DNA of 64,000 bases from positions 372,001 through 436,000 of the forward strand of contig NZ_FNNU01000004.1 of NCBI RefSeq assembly GCF_900106975.1, given 5' to 3'. Position 1 is the stretch's first letter; every line of letters begins with the position of its first letter. Below are positions 57,510 through 64,000 of this stretch, one piece after another. Source of the stretch: Pseudomonas kuykendallii (GTDB lineage Bacteria; Pseudomonadota; Gammaproteobacteria; Pseudomonadales; Pseudomonadaceae). The position numbers and the translations under genes are program-made. Under the pieces are notes generated by a model. It did no database searches. It was not told where the DNA came from and saw only the letters and a list, made by a program, of their open reading frames with translations.

Positions 57510-58574
57510 TCAGCCCTCGACCACGGCGGCTTGCAGCGCATCCTGCAGAAGCGCGGCATCCAGCGCCTGGCCGATCAGCACCAGGTGCGTGGACGGCGTT
57601 TCGTCGGCGTTCCAGCGGCGGTCGAAGTAGCTGTCGAAACGCTGGCCGACGCCGTGCACGACCAGCCGCATCGGCTTGCCCGGCAGCGCCACGAAGCCCT
57701 TGACCCGGTAGATCGCGTGCCCTTCGACGAGCGCCTGCAGGCTCGCCAGCAGGCGCTCGCGGTCCACCCGCGGCAGCTTCACCACCACCGAATCGAACAG
57801 GTCGTGGTCGTGCTCCTCGCCCTCTTCGTGATCGTGGTGGCTTTCGCGCAGGTGGATGGTCTCCTCCGAGGCGCTGGACAGCCCGAGGATCAGCTCCAGA
57901 TCGAGGCGACCCTTGTCGCTGGCGATCACCTTGACCTGCGCCGGCAGTTCCTCGCGCACCAGCGCGGTGACCTGCTCGACGGCGGCCGGCGCGACCAGGT
58001 CGGTCTTGCTCAGCACCACCAGGTCGGCGGCCATCAACTGGTCCTCGAACAGCTCGTGCAGCGGCGATTCGTGATCCAGGTTGGGATCGGCGCGGCGCTG
58101 CTCGTCCACCGCCTGCGGGTTGGCGGCGAACTGGCCGGCGGCCGCGGCCGGCACGTCGACCAGCGTGACCACCGCATCGACGGTGCAGGCGTTCTTGATC
58201 TCCGGCCAGTGGAAGGCCTGCACCAGCGGCTTGGGCAGCGCCAGCCCGGAGGTCTCGATGAGGATGTGGTCGATGTCGCCGCGGCGCTCGATCAGCTCGC
58301 GCATCACCGGATAGAACTCCTCCTGCACGGTGCAGCACAGGCAGCCGTTGGACAGCTCGTAGAGCTGGCCGGCCTGCTCCACGCCGTATTCGTCGCACCC
58401 GATGCCGCAGCCGCGCAGGATGTCGCCGTCGATGCCCAGCTCGCCGAACTCATTGACGATCACCGCGATGCGGCGGCCGTCGGCGTTCTCCAGGATGTGG
58501 CGCAGCAGCGTGGTCTTACCGCTGCCGAGAAAGCCGGTGACGATGGTGACGGGAATCTTGGCCTGGCTGGACAT
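57510..58574 (-). CDS. cobW: CobW family GTPase/metallochaperone
   Basis: A 354-residue G3E-family GTPase. P-loop GFLGSGKT is at 14-21, the metal site CLCC at 78-81, and TKTD-type base motif in LSKTDLV. A His/Glu-rich loop [13 protein letters not shown] binds metals near the middle of the C-terminal domain. Proteins of this group deliver Co2+ to CobN. Position directly before cobN with a four-base gap makes CobW proper more likely than a zinc-linked paralogue. Confidence 0.92.
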   Translation of the reverse strand: MSSQAKIPVTIVTGFLGSGKTTLLRHILENADGRRIAVIVNEFGELGIDGDILRGCGIGCDEYGVEQAGQLYELSNGCLCCTVQEEFYPVMRELIERRGDIDHILIETSGLALPKPLVQAFHWPEIKNACTVDAVVTLVDVPAAAAGQFAANPQAVDEQRRADPNLDHESPLHELFEDQLMAADLVVLSKTDLVAPAAVEQVTALVREELPAQVKVIASDKGRLDLELILGLSSASEETIHLRESHHDHEEGEEHDHDLFDSVVVKLPRVDRERLLASLQALVEGHAIYRVKGFVALPGKPMRLVVHGVGQRFDSYFDRRWNADETPSTHLVLIGQALDAALLQDALQAAVVEG

Positions 58575-58694
58575 GGGTTTTCCTCTGAAGATCGATAAGG
58601 CTTTCGTGGATCACGCAGGATGAGCGGATCGCCCTGGCAAATACCGGCTGGTGGGCTGCTCTGGAAATCGGTTGATCGGTAAAGCGAACGCTTC

Positions 58695-58782
58695 GTAGGG
58701 TGGGTCACGCTTCACCGACCCACCGGGCGGGGGCACGGTGGATGAAAAGAGCGTCGCTACGCGCCCCGATCCCCCTACGGTT
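58695..58782. repeat. Composite REP-like element
   Basis: GTAGGGTGGGTC...GACCCACC forms one hairpin (58695-58724). It is followed by GGTGGATGAAAAGAGCGTC and a GATCCCCCTACG end, the same parts as in the 49.2 kb element. It fills most of the 230-base gap between the DUF1636 gene and cobW. Confidence 0.75.
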
Positions 58783-58804
58783 TGCCATCCACACCCGACG
58801 ACAC

Positions 58805-59185
58805 TCATTGCTCGAACACCGGAATGCGCGCGATGAACTTGCCCTTGATGCCGGCGGGCCAGGTGCGGAACGGCACTTGGCCGGTATCGGATTGCTGGTG
58901 CTTGCGCGCGTAGTCGAGCAGCGCCTCGGCGGCGTCCTCATCGGCGGCGAGGTCGCCGAGCACGTAGCCGATCTTGCCCGGTCCGCGCAGCAGCGCCGTG
59001 CAGTGCCGCTGGCAGGCCATCAGGCAGCGCGTGCGGGCGATCGCCAGCGGCGCGGCGCCGGCTTCCTCCTGTTGCCGCGCCAGGCGTTCGACCTGATCGG
59101 CGAACAGCGCGCCCCTGCGCGGTGCCTCGGGCTGACTGGCATCGGCGCCGCCGCAGGTTTCGCAGAGCATCAACTGGCTGGTCAT
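58805..59185 (-). CDS. DUF1636 metal-binding protein
   Basis: A 126-residue protein with cysteines LCETCGG near the start and TRCLMACQRHC mid-protein, a pattern close to thioredoxin-like [2Fe-2S] ferredoxins. It matches DUF1636, a family seen with cobalamin genes in proteobacteria. Its ATG overlaps the stop of the ABC ATPase (ATGA), so it is made with the transporter. A role in metal or corrinoid handling is inferred from context only. Confidence 0.85.
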   Translation of the reverse strand: MTSQLMLCETCGGADASQPEAPRRGALFADQVERLARQQEEAGAAPLAIARTRCLMACQRHCTALLRGPGKIGYVLGDLAADEDAAEALLDYARKHQQSDTGQVPFRTWPAGIKGKFIARIPVFEQ

Positions 59186-59979
59186 GGGTTTTCTCCGTCC
59201 TGGCGGCACGACCAGGGCAGCACGAAGCGCTGCTCCTGGTGTTCGCCGAGCATCGCCTGCACGCGGTAGACCTGCTGCAGGTTCTTCGGGGTCAGTACGT
59301 GCCGCGCGCTGCCGCAGTCCACCACGCGGCCCTGGTCGAGCAGCATGATGCGGTCGCAGAAGCGGCTGGCCAGGGTCAGGTCGTGCAGCACCACCAGCGC
59401 CGCCTTGCCCTGCGCGCACTGCTGGCGCAGCAGTTCCATCACGTTCAACTGGTGGAACGGGTCGAGCGCCGCCACCGGCTCGTCGGCCAGCAGCAGCGGG
59501 CTGCCCACCGCCAGGGCACGGGCCAGCCGCGCACGCGCGCGCTCGCCACCGGAAAGCTGATCGAAACGCCGTTCGGCCAGTTCGCTCAGGTGCATCTGCG
59601 CAAGCGCGGCGTCGATGGCCTGCTCGTCCGCGCCGCGCAGTCGCGCCGGCACGCCCCAGCCGCCGCGGTGCGGCAGGCGGCCGAGGGCCACGTAGTCGCG
59701 CAGGCGCAGCGGCCAGCTGCTCTGGTCGCCCTGGCCGAGGTAGGCGCAGCGCAGCGCGCGTTCGCGCGGCGACAGTTCGCCCAGCGCGACGCCGTCCAGC
59801 AGCAGTTCGCCGGTATACGGCAGCAGGTGCGCGAGGGCCTTGAGCAGGCTGCTCTTGCCGGCGCCGTTGGGCCCGATCAGGCCGAGCAACTCGCCCGACT
59901 GCAGCGTCAGCGAGACGCCGTCGACCAGCCGGCGGCCGTCGATCTCGACGCCGATGTCGCGCAATTGCAGCTGCATCAT
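59182..59979 (-). CDS. ABC transporter ATP-binding protein (cobalamin type, BtuD-like)
   Basis: A 265-residue ATPase of the FecE/BtuD type: Walker A GPNGAGKS at 36-43, signature LSGGE at 142-146, Walker B LLLADEP at 162-168, and switch H189. It starts at the first of two ATGs and overlaps the permease stop (ATGA). The cobalamin riboswitch upstream and cobO in the same run indicate that a corrinoid is carried. Confidence 0.88.
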   Translation of the reverse strand: MMQLQLRDIGVEIDGRRLVDGVSLTLQSGELLGLIGPNGAGKSSLLKALAHLLPYTGELLLDGVALGELSPRERALRCAYLGQGDQSSWPLRLRDYVALGRLPHRGGWGVPARLRGADEQAIDAALAQMHLSELAERRFDQLSGGERARARLARALAVGSPLLLADEPVAALDPFHQLNVMELLRQQCAQGKAALVVLHDLTLASRFCDRIMLLDQGRVVDCGSARHVLTPKNLQQVYRVQAMLGEHQEQRFVLPWSCRQDGENP

Positions 59980-61001
59980 GGCACTCCCCTGCGCTGACGC
60001 AGCACCAGGGCGAGGAAGAACGGCGCGCCGATCATCGCGGTGACCACGCCGAGCATCAGCTCCTGCTCGCCGCTGACCAGGCGCAGCACGATGTCCGCCG
60101 CCAGCAGCAACAGCGCGCCGCCGAGGGCGCTGGAGAACAGCAGGCGCGACGGGTGATAGCCGACCGCCTTGCGCAGCAGGTGCGGCACCACCAGGCCGAC
60201 GAAACCGATCGAGCCGGTCACCGCGACGCTGGCGCCGACGCACAGCGCGGTGCCGAGGATGATCTGCACGCGCAGCCGCGGCAGGTTGACGCCGAGGCTG
60301 CTGGCTTCGTCCTCGCCGAGGGTCAGCGCGTCCAGTTGCGGGCCGCAGGCGAACAGCAGCAACAGCCCGGCGGCGATGAAGGGCAGGCACAGGCGGATAT
60401 CGGCGAAGCTGCGGTCGCTCAGCGAGCCCATCAGCCAGAGCACGATGTCCTGCATGTCGGTGGGGTTCGGCGCCAGGTTGATCGCCAGCGAGGTCGCCGC
60501 CGCCGCCAGCGACGACAGCGCCACGCCGCAGAGGATCAGCGTCAGGTTGCTCGCGCGTTGCCGGGCGATGCCGTAGAGCACCAGGGTCGCCAGCGCCGCG
60601 CAGCCCATCGCCGAGGCCGGCACCAGCCAGGGGCTCAGCGCGCTGACGCCGTAGTAGAGGCAGAGCACCGCGCCGAGGCTGGCGCTGGAGCTGACCCCGA
60701 GCAGCCCCGGCTCGGCCAGTGGATTGCGCAGCAGGCCCTGCATGGCGGCGCCGGCGGTGCCCAGCGACATGCCGACGAGGATCGCCAGCAGCACCCGCGG
60801 CAGGCGGATCTCGTTGACGATGATGCGCTGCTGGACCAGCACGTCGGCCAGGTTCGCCGCCTCCGCGCCGGGACGCAACAGCGCGTGGCCGACCTCGCCC
60901 AGCGTCAGCGGCACCGGCCCGATGCGCAGGGAAAGCAGGAACGACAGCGCCAGCGCCGCCAGCAACAGCAGGTTGAGCAGGCCCGGGGCGAAACGCTTCA
61001 T
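59976..61001 (-). CDS. FecCD/BtuC family ABC transporter permease
   Basis: A 341-residue permease with about ten helices. Family motifs are IRLPRVLLAILVGMSLGTAG, GLLRNPLAEPGLLGVSSSAS, GSIGFVGLVVPHLLRK and the final GVVTAMIGAPFFLAL. These serve siderophores, haem or vitamin B12. The riboswitch control points to corrinoid. Overlaps both neighbours by ATGA. Confidence 0.9.
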   Translation of the reverse strand: MKRFAPGLLNLLLLAALALSFLLSLRIGPVPLTLGEVGHALLRPGAEAANLADVLVQQRIIVNEIRLPRVLLAILVGMSLGTAGAAMQGLLRNPLAEPGLLGVSSSASLGAVLCLYYGVSALSPWLVPASAMGCAALATLVLYGIARQRASNLTLILCGVALSSLAAAATSLAINLAPNPTDMQDIVLWLMGSLSDRSFADIRLCLPFIAAGLLLLFACGPQLDALTLGEDEASSLGVNLPRLRVQIILGTALCVGASVAVTGSIGFVGLVVPHLLRKAVGYHPSRLLFSSALGGALLLLAADIVLRLVSGEQELMLGVVTAMIGAPFFLALVLRQRRGVP

Positions 61002-61903
61002 CGCGGCGCTCCGAGGCGATCGAGCTGGGCGGCGAGGTCTTCCGCGGCGATCACCAGTTGCCAGTCGCTGCAGCCCCAGCGGTTGCCGCCGATGCTGACC
61101 ACCGGTCTGGCGGCCATCAGTTGCTGCAGGCGCGGGTGCCGCGAATAGGCGGACTTGGCGTAACCGTCGTCCACCAGCAGGTCGGCGGTGACGAACACGT
61201 CCGGCGGGCCGGCGATGAGCTCCTCCAGGGAATAGCGGCCCCAGCCGGAGCGACCGAGGTCGGCCATGTGGTTGCGCACGCCGACCGCCTGGAACACGTT
61301 GTCGACGTAGGTGTTGGCACCGGCACTGCCGCCGTTGGCGCGCAGGTACAGGGCGCTGAACGGCCGCGGATGTTCGCGCAGCCGCGCCAGGCGTGCCTGC
61401 ACGTCGGTCACCAGCGCGGCGCCGGCCTCCTCGCGGCCGATCTGCGCGGCGACGAAGCGGGTGCTGTCGAAAATCTGCTGCCAGGTGGTCGGGTACGGCA
61501 GCACCAGGGTGCGGATGCCGTGGCGGGCCAGCAACTCGGCGCGGTTGTGCGTCTGCCAGCGTCGCGAGGCGAGCACGATGTCCGGGTGCAGGGCGATGAT
61601 TTCCTCGGCGGTGGCATCGTTGGCCGGAAAGCGCCGCGCCCGCTCGGGCATCGACGACACCCGCGCGTCCTGGCTCTTGCGCGACACAGAGAGCAGTTGC
61701 TCCGGCGCCGCCAGGCTCAGTGCCAGCATGTCCGCGCAGAGGTTGGTCGAGACCACCGTCGGCAACGGGGACGCGCCGGCCAGCGGCGCGAGCCCGAGCA
61801 GCAGCCAGGCCAGCAGGCGCACCGCCGCATGGGCGCCGCCCGCAGGATGGAGACGCGCCATCGCCGCAGACCGACGCACTCGCCGAACCGCCCCGGTCCC
61901 CAT
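60998..61903 (-). CDS. ABC transporter substrate-binding protein (BtuF-like)
   Basis: A 301-residue periplasmic protein of the helical-backbone type. An uncleaved-looking basic start leads to the signal core LLAWLLLGLAPLAGA (cut near 45); a start at the second ATG (61861) would give a shorter, more usual leader. Typical features are VVSTNLCADML, EEIIALHPDIVLAS and the closing GGNRWGCSDWQLV. It should deliver corrinoid to the permease. The ATG at 61903 overlaps the stop of cobO. Confidence 0.85.
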   Translation of the reverse strand: MGTGAVRRVRRSAAMARLHPAGGAHAAVRLLAWLLLGLAPLAGASPLPTVVSTNLCADMLALSLAAPEQLLSVSRKSQDARVSSMPERARRFPANDATAEEIIALHPDIVLASRRWQTHNRAELLARHGIRTLVLPYPTTWQQIFDSTRFVAAQIGREEAGAALVTDVQARLARLREHPRPFSALYLRANGGSAGANTYVDNVFQAVGVRNHMADLGRSGWGRYSLEELIAGPPDVFVTADLLVDDGYAKSAYSRHPRLQQLMAARPVVSIGGNRWGCSDWQLVIAAEDLAAQLDRLGAPR

Positions 61904-62511
61904 CAGAAATCGATACCCGCCTGGCCTTTCACGCCGGCGTTGTAGGCGTGCTTGACGTCGCGGATCTCGCTCACCGTGTCGGCCAGCTCGATCAGCTCGG
62001 GCTTGGCCGCGCGGCCGGTGATGATCACGCTCTGGCTGGCCGGGCGCGCACGGATGGCGTCGAGCACCATCGCCAGGTCGAGGTAGTTGTACTTGAGCAT
62101 GTAGGTCAGCTCGTCGAGCAGCACCAGGTTCAGCTGTGGATCGGCGAGCATGCGCGAGGCGTGGGTCCAGGCTTCGTCGGCGGCGAGCTTGTCGGCGTCC
62201 CAGTTCTGCGTGTTCCAGGTGAAGCCGGTGGCCATCGCGTGGTACTCCACCAGCGGCGCGTTCTGCCGCAGGTAGGTGACTTCGCCGGAGGCCTGGGTGC
62301 CCTTGATGAACTGCACCACGCCGGCCCGATGGCCATAGCCGAGCGCGCGGTACAGGGTGCCGAAGCCGGAGGTGCTCTTGCCCTTGCCGTTGCCGGTGAT
62401 CAGCACGACGATGCCGCGCTCTACCTGGGCGCGCTCGATGCCGGCGTCGACCACCTCCTTCTTGCGCTTCATCCGCTCGGCGTGATTCTGCTTCTTCTGT
62501 TCGTCGATCAT
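61903..62511 (-). CDS. cobO: Cob(I)yrinic acid a,c-diamide adenosyltransferase
   Basis: Attaches the adenosyl group to cobalt in corrinoids, in synthesis and salvage. The 202-residue protein has a basic N-terminal helix and the unusual P-loop GNGKGKST at 40-47. It ends with LLDELTYML and the conserved INVGRAAK-like ITGRAAKPELIELAD. The ATG at 62511 has GGAG upstream; longer frames run into the riboswitch. It is the first gene behind the minus-strand cobalamin riboswitch. Confidence 0.96.
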   Translation of the reverse strand: MIDEQKKQNHAERMKRKKEVVDAGIERAQVERGIVVLITGNGKGKSTSGFGTLYRALGYGHRAGVVQFIKGTQASGEVTYLRQNAPLVEYHAMATGFTWNTQNWDADKLAADEAWTHASRMLADPQLNLVLLDELTYMLKYNYLDLAMVLDAIRARPASQSVIITGRAAKPELIELADTVSEIRDVKHAYNAGVKGQAGIDF

Positions 62512-62693
62512 CGCTGCACACTCCAGGCCCATGCGCCGCCGCGCGGGCGGGCAGGATTCGATGGCACGAACCACGGGCAGGGACGCGATGCGCAGGCATC
62601 GCGCGCAGGTGACGAGACTGAGGAAGGCTGCGCGAGGCAGACGACAGCACCGGCAACCACCCACACCCCGGGGTACGTACCTTGTTCTCGAAT

Positions 62694-62880
62694 CAGGCCG
62701 GTCTTCTGGCTCGCCTTCATCCGATCACCGCGCCTTCCCGACCGGAGTCAGTGGCATCGTGCGGTGTCGTCAGGCTCTACAGCAGCGGGGGCTGCGCCGG
62801 AATGCTCTGGGGGTTTGCCCCGAGGTCACCGGACTTCCCGTTTCAGCCCCTCGCGCGGTCGCGCTCGGGGCACCTGTTCG
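62694..62880 (-). promoter_or_regulatory. Cobalamin riboswitch before cobO
   Basis: Read on the minus strand from 62880: AGGTGCCCC, then CTGAAACGGGAAGTCCGGTGA, GCAGCCCCCGC, the B12 box GCCACTG (62755-62749), GTCGGGAAGGC and the closing CCAGAAGACCGGCCTG. All conserved blocks of the adenosylcobalamin aptamer appear in order. It should switch off cobO and the following transporter genes when the coenzyme is plentiful. Confidence 0.95.
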
Positions 62881-62979
62881 TTGGCCGGCAGGGTAGCCTT
62901 TCGCCGGGGCCGGGGCAATCGCACGAACGCCGGCCCGGTTGACGAGGCATCACCTTCGTGATGAGGTGGCGCGTGTTTT

Positions 62980-63182
62980 TCAGGTGTCTCGTGTCAACGC
63001 CACGAGGTTAAACGGGAAGCCGGTGGGTCCGATCAAGACGATCGAACGAGTCCGGCGCTGCCCCCGCAACGGTAAGCGAGCGAAGCCTTCGGCATACCAC
63101 TGGACCGCGATCCGGGAAGGTGAAGACTTCAGGCCTGTACGCCACGTACAGGCCGCCTCGCCAGCCCGGAGACCGGCCTGGA
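62980..63182 (+). promoter_or_regulatory. Cobalamin riboswitch before cbtB-cbtA
   Basis: Conserved blocks in order: CAGGTGTCTC, TTAAACGGGAAGCCGGTG, GCTGCCCCCGCAACGGTAAGC, the B12 box ACCACTGG (63096-63103), CCGGGAAGGTGAAGACTTC and AGCCCGGAGACCGGCCTGG. It stands about 145 bases before cbtB. Head to head with the cobO riboswitch; only about 100 bases separate the two aptamers, which must hold both promoters. Confidence 0.95.
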
Positions 63183-63327
63183 ATCCCTTTGGCAACCCGC
63201 GGTGGGCGGGACGCGCCGGAAACAGTCCGCTTCACCGCGTGTGCGATCGCTGCACTCACGCGCCCGGCCTGCCCTTCTGCGTCCTTCCACGCGTGCCGAT
63301 CACTCGACTCATTGGAAGGTCTTCATC

Positions 63328-63513
63328 ATGACAAGCCGCACGCTGCCCTCCAGCACCGCCGTTACGCTCCCCCTCTCGCAACGCCTGACGCTGGCCGTCG
63401 TCAGCATCCTGGTCGGCGCCGCGCTGATCTATTTCGCCGGGTTCTCGCACATGGAGCTGGTGCACAACGCCGCCCACGACACCCGACACAGCGCCGCCTT
63501 CCCCTGCCACTGA
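63328..63513 (+). CDS. cbtB: CbtB family protein
   Basis: A 61-residue protein with one membrane helix (about 20-40) followed by the family metal-binding tail HMELVHNAAHDTRHSA. CbtB is the small partner of the predicted cobalt transporter CbtA. The gene stands behind a cobalamin riboswitch, 11 bases before cbtA. Transport activity is predicted from regulation and conservation, not shown. Confidence 0.93.
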   Translation: MTSRTLPSSTAVTLPLSQRLTLAVVSILVGAALIYFAGFSHMELVHNAAHDTRHSAAFPCH

Positions 63514-63524
63514 GGAGCGAACCG

Positions 63525-64000
63525 ATGATCAAGCGCATTGCACAGACGGCGGGTTTCTCCGGGCTGCTGGCGGCCATTTTCCTGACCCTGCTGCAGAGTT
63601 TTTGGGTCAGCCCGCTGATCCTGAAGGCGGAAACCTACGAAAACGCCGGCGCCAGCGAGCAGGCCGAGCACAGCCACGAAGCCGGCGCAGCGGCCCATGA
63701 GCACGGCGCCGAAGCCTGGAGCCCGGAAGACGGCCTGCAGCGCACCCTGTTCACCGGCCTCGGCAACCTGGTCGTGGCGGTCGGTTTCGCCCTGATGCTC
63801 GCCGGGCTCTACACCCTGCGCGCCCCCGGAAAGACCTGGCAGGGCCTGCTCTGGGGCCTGGGCGGTTTCGCCGTGTTCAACCTGGCGCCGTCCCTCGGCC
63901 TGCCGCCGGAAGTGCCGGGCACCGCGGCCGCCGACCTGCTGCTGCGCCAGTACTGGTGGATCGGCACGGCGCTGGCCACCGCGGTCGGCCTGGGGATGAT
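63525..64000 (+). CDS. cbtA: CbtA family predicted cobalt transporter (3' end outside window)
   Basis: The first about 158 residues of a membrane protein. A first helix (FSGLLAAIFLTLLQSFWV) is followed by a His-rich loop (AEHSHEAGAAAHEHGAEAW) suited to Co2+, then further helices (LVVAVGFALMLAGLYTL, GGFAVFNLAPSLGLPPE). These are CbtA landmarks; the full protein has about five helices. AGGAGCG precedes the ATG at 63525. With CbtB it should bring in cobalt for the CobW/CobN step. Confidence 0.93.
   Translation, partial: MIKRIAQTAGFSGLLAAIFLTLLQSFWVSPLILKAETYENAGASEQAEHSHEAGAAAHEHGAEAWSPEDGLQRTLFTGLGNLVVAVGFALMLAGLYTLRAPGKTWQGLLWGLGGFAVFNLAPSLGLPPEVPGTAAADLLLRQYWWIGTALATAVGLGM

Overview
The window is high-GC gammaproteobacterial chromosome, most likely Pseudomonas. 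The reasons are the gene complement (urea carboxylase/AtzF urea degradation, SelD-SelU selenium-tRNA genes, an aerobic-type CobN-CobW-CobO cobalamin block with CbtAB), short tightly coupled operons with ATGA overlaps, and families of short GTAGGG...CCCTAC palindromes between genes. The genus is an inference; no rRNA or housekeeping marker is present. I see no phage, insertion sequence, integrase or CRISPR array.

Layout. 0-3 kb: end of urea carboxylase and allophanate hydrolase (urea to ammonia and CO2). 3-6 kb: a small Cys-rich protein, the 16S pseudouridine synthase RsuA and an orphan flippase. 5.9-11.7 kb: a selenium module, with SelU and SelD (selenouridine tRNA modification) on the minus strand and, divergently, a PhnD/PhnC/PhnE/PhnE-type ABC importer of the putative selenate family. 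11.7-18.3 kb: a DUF3079 protein, a GGDEF-EAL c-di-GMP protein, tRNA-Gly(CCC) and an HxlR-EmrA-EmrB efflux operon. 18-26.1 kb: GST/LysR, a FAH-family hydrolase, AraC, an unusual phosphoribosyltransferase-HAD fusion, a YeeE/YedE transporter and a PRISE-like reductase with a divergent HxlR regulator. 26-34 kb: a phosphodiesterase, malic enzyme, and an aminotransferase-MFS-hydratase operon with a divergent GntR regulator; an identical 17-bp motif lies in front of malic enzyme and of this operon. 34-39 kb: LysR, an RNA methyltransferase, a membrane protein, a Kef-type antiporter and a DUF3253 protein. 39-45 kb: a catabolic operon (SDR, thiolase, acyl-CoA ligase, MHS permease) with a divergent PAS-LuxR regulator. 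45-52 kb: a secreted Cache protein, MntH, a Na+/H+ antiporter, a TIGR01777 epimerase and a diguanylate cyclase. 52-64 kb: the cobalamin block.

The cobalamin block is the most interesting part. Two head-to-head cobalamin riboswitches drive, on the minus strand, cobO plus a BtuFCD-type ABC importer and a DUF1636 protein, followed by cobW, cobN and a chelatase ATPase; on the plus strand they drive cbtB-cbtA (predicted cobalt entry). The chelatase ATPase gene ends in an A_AAA_AAG heptamer directly before its stop. The downstream VWA reading frame lies in the -1 frame, is open through this point, and has no ATG or GTG start. An SD-like GAGG sits upstream of the heptamer and a GC-rich hairpin starts just after it. 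This is the architecture of a programmed -1 ribosomal frameshift that would make both the small (AAA+) and the medium (AAA+-VWA) cobaltochelatase subunits from one gene, to pair with CobN.
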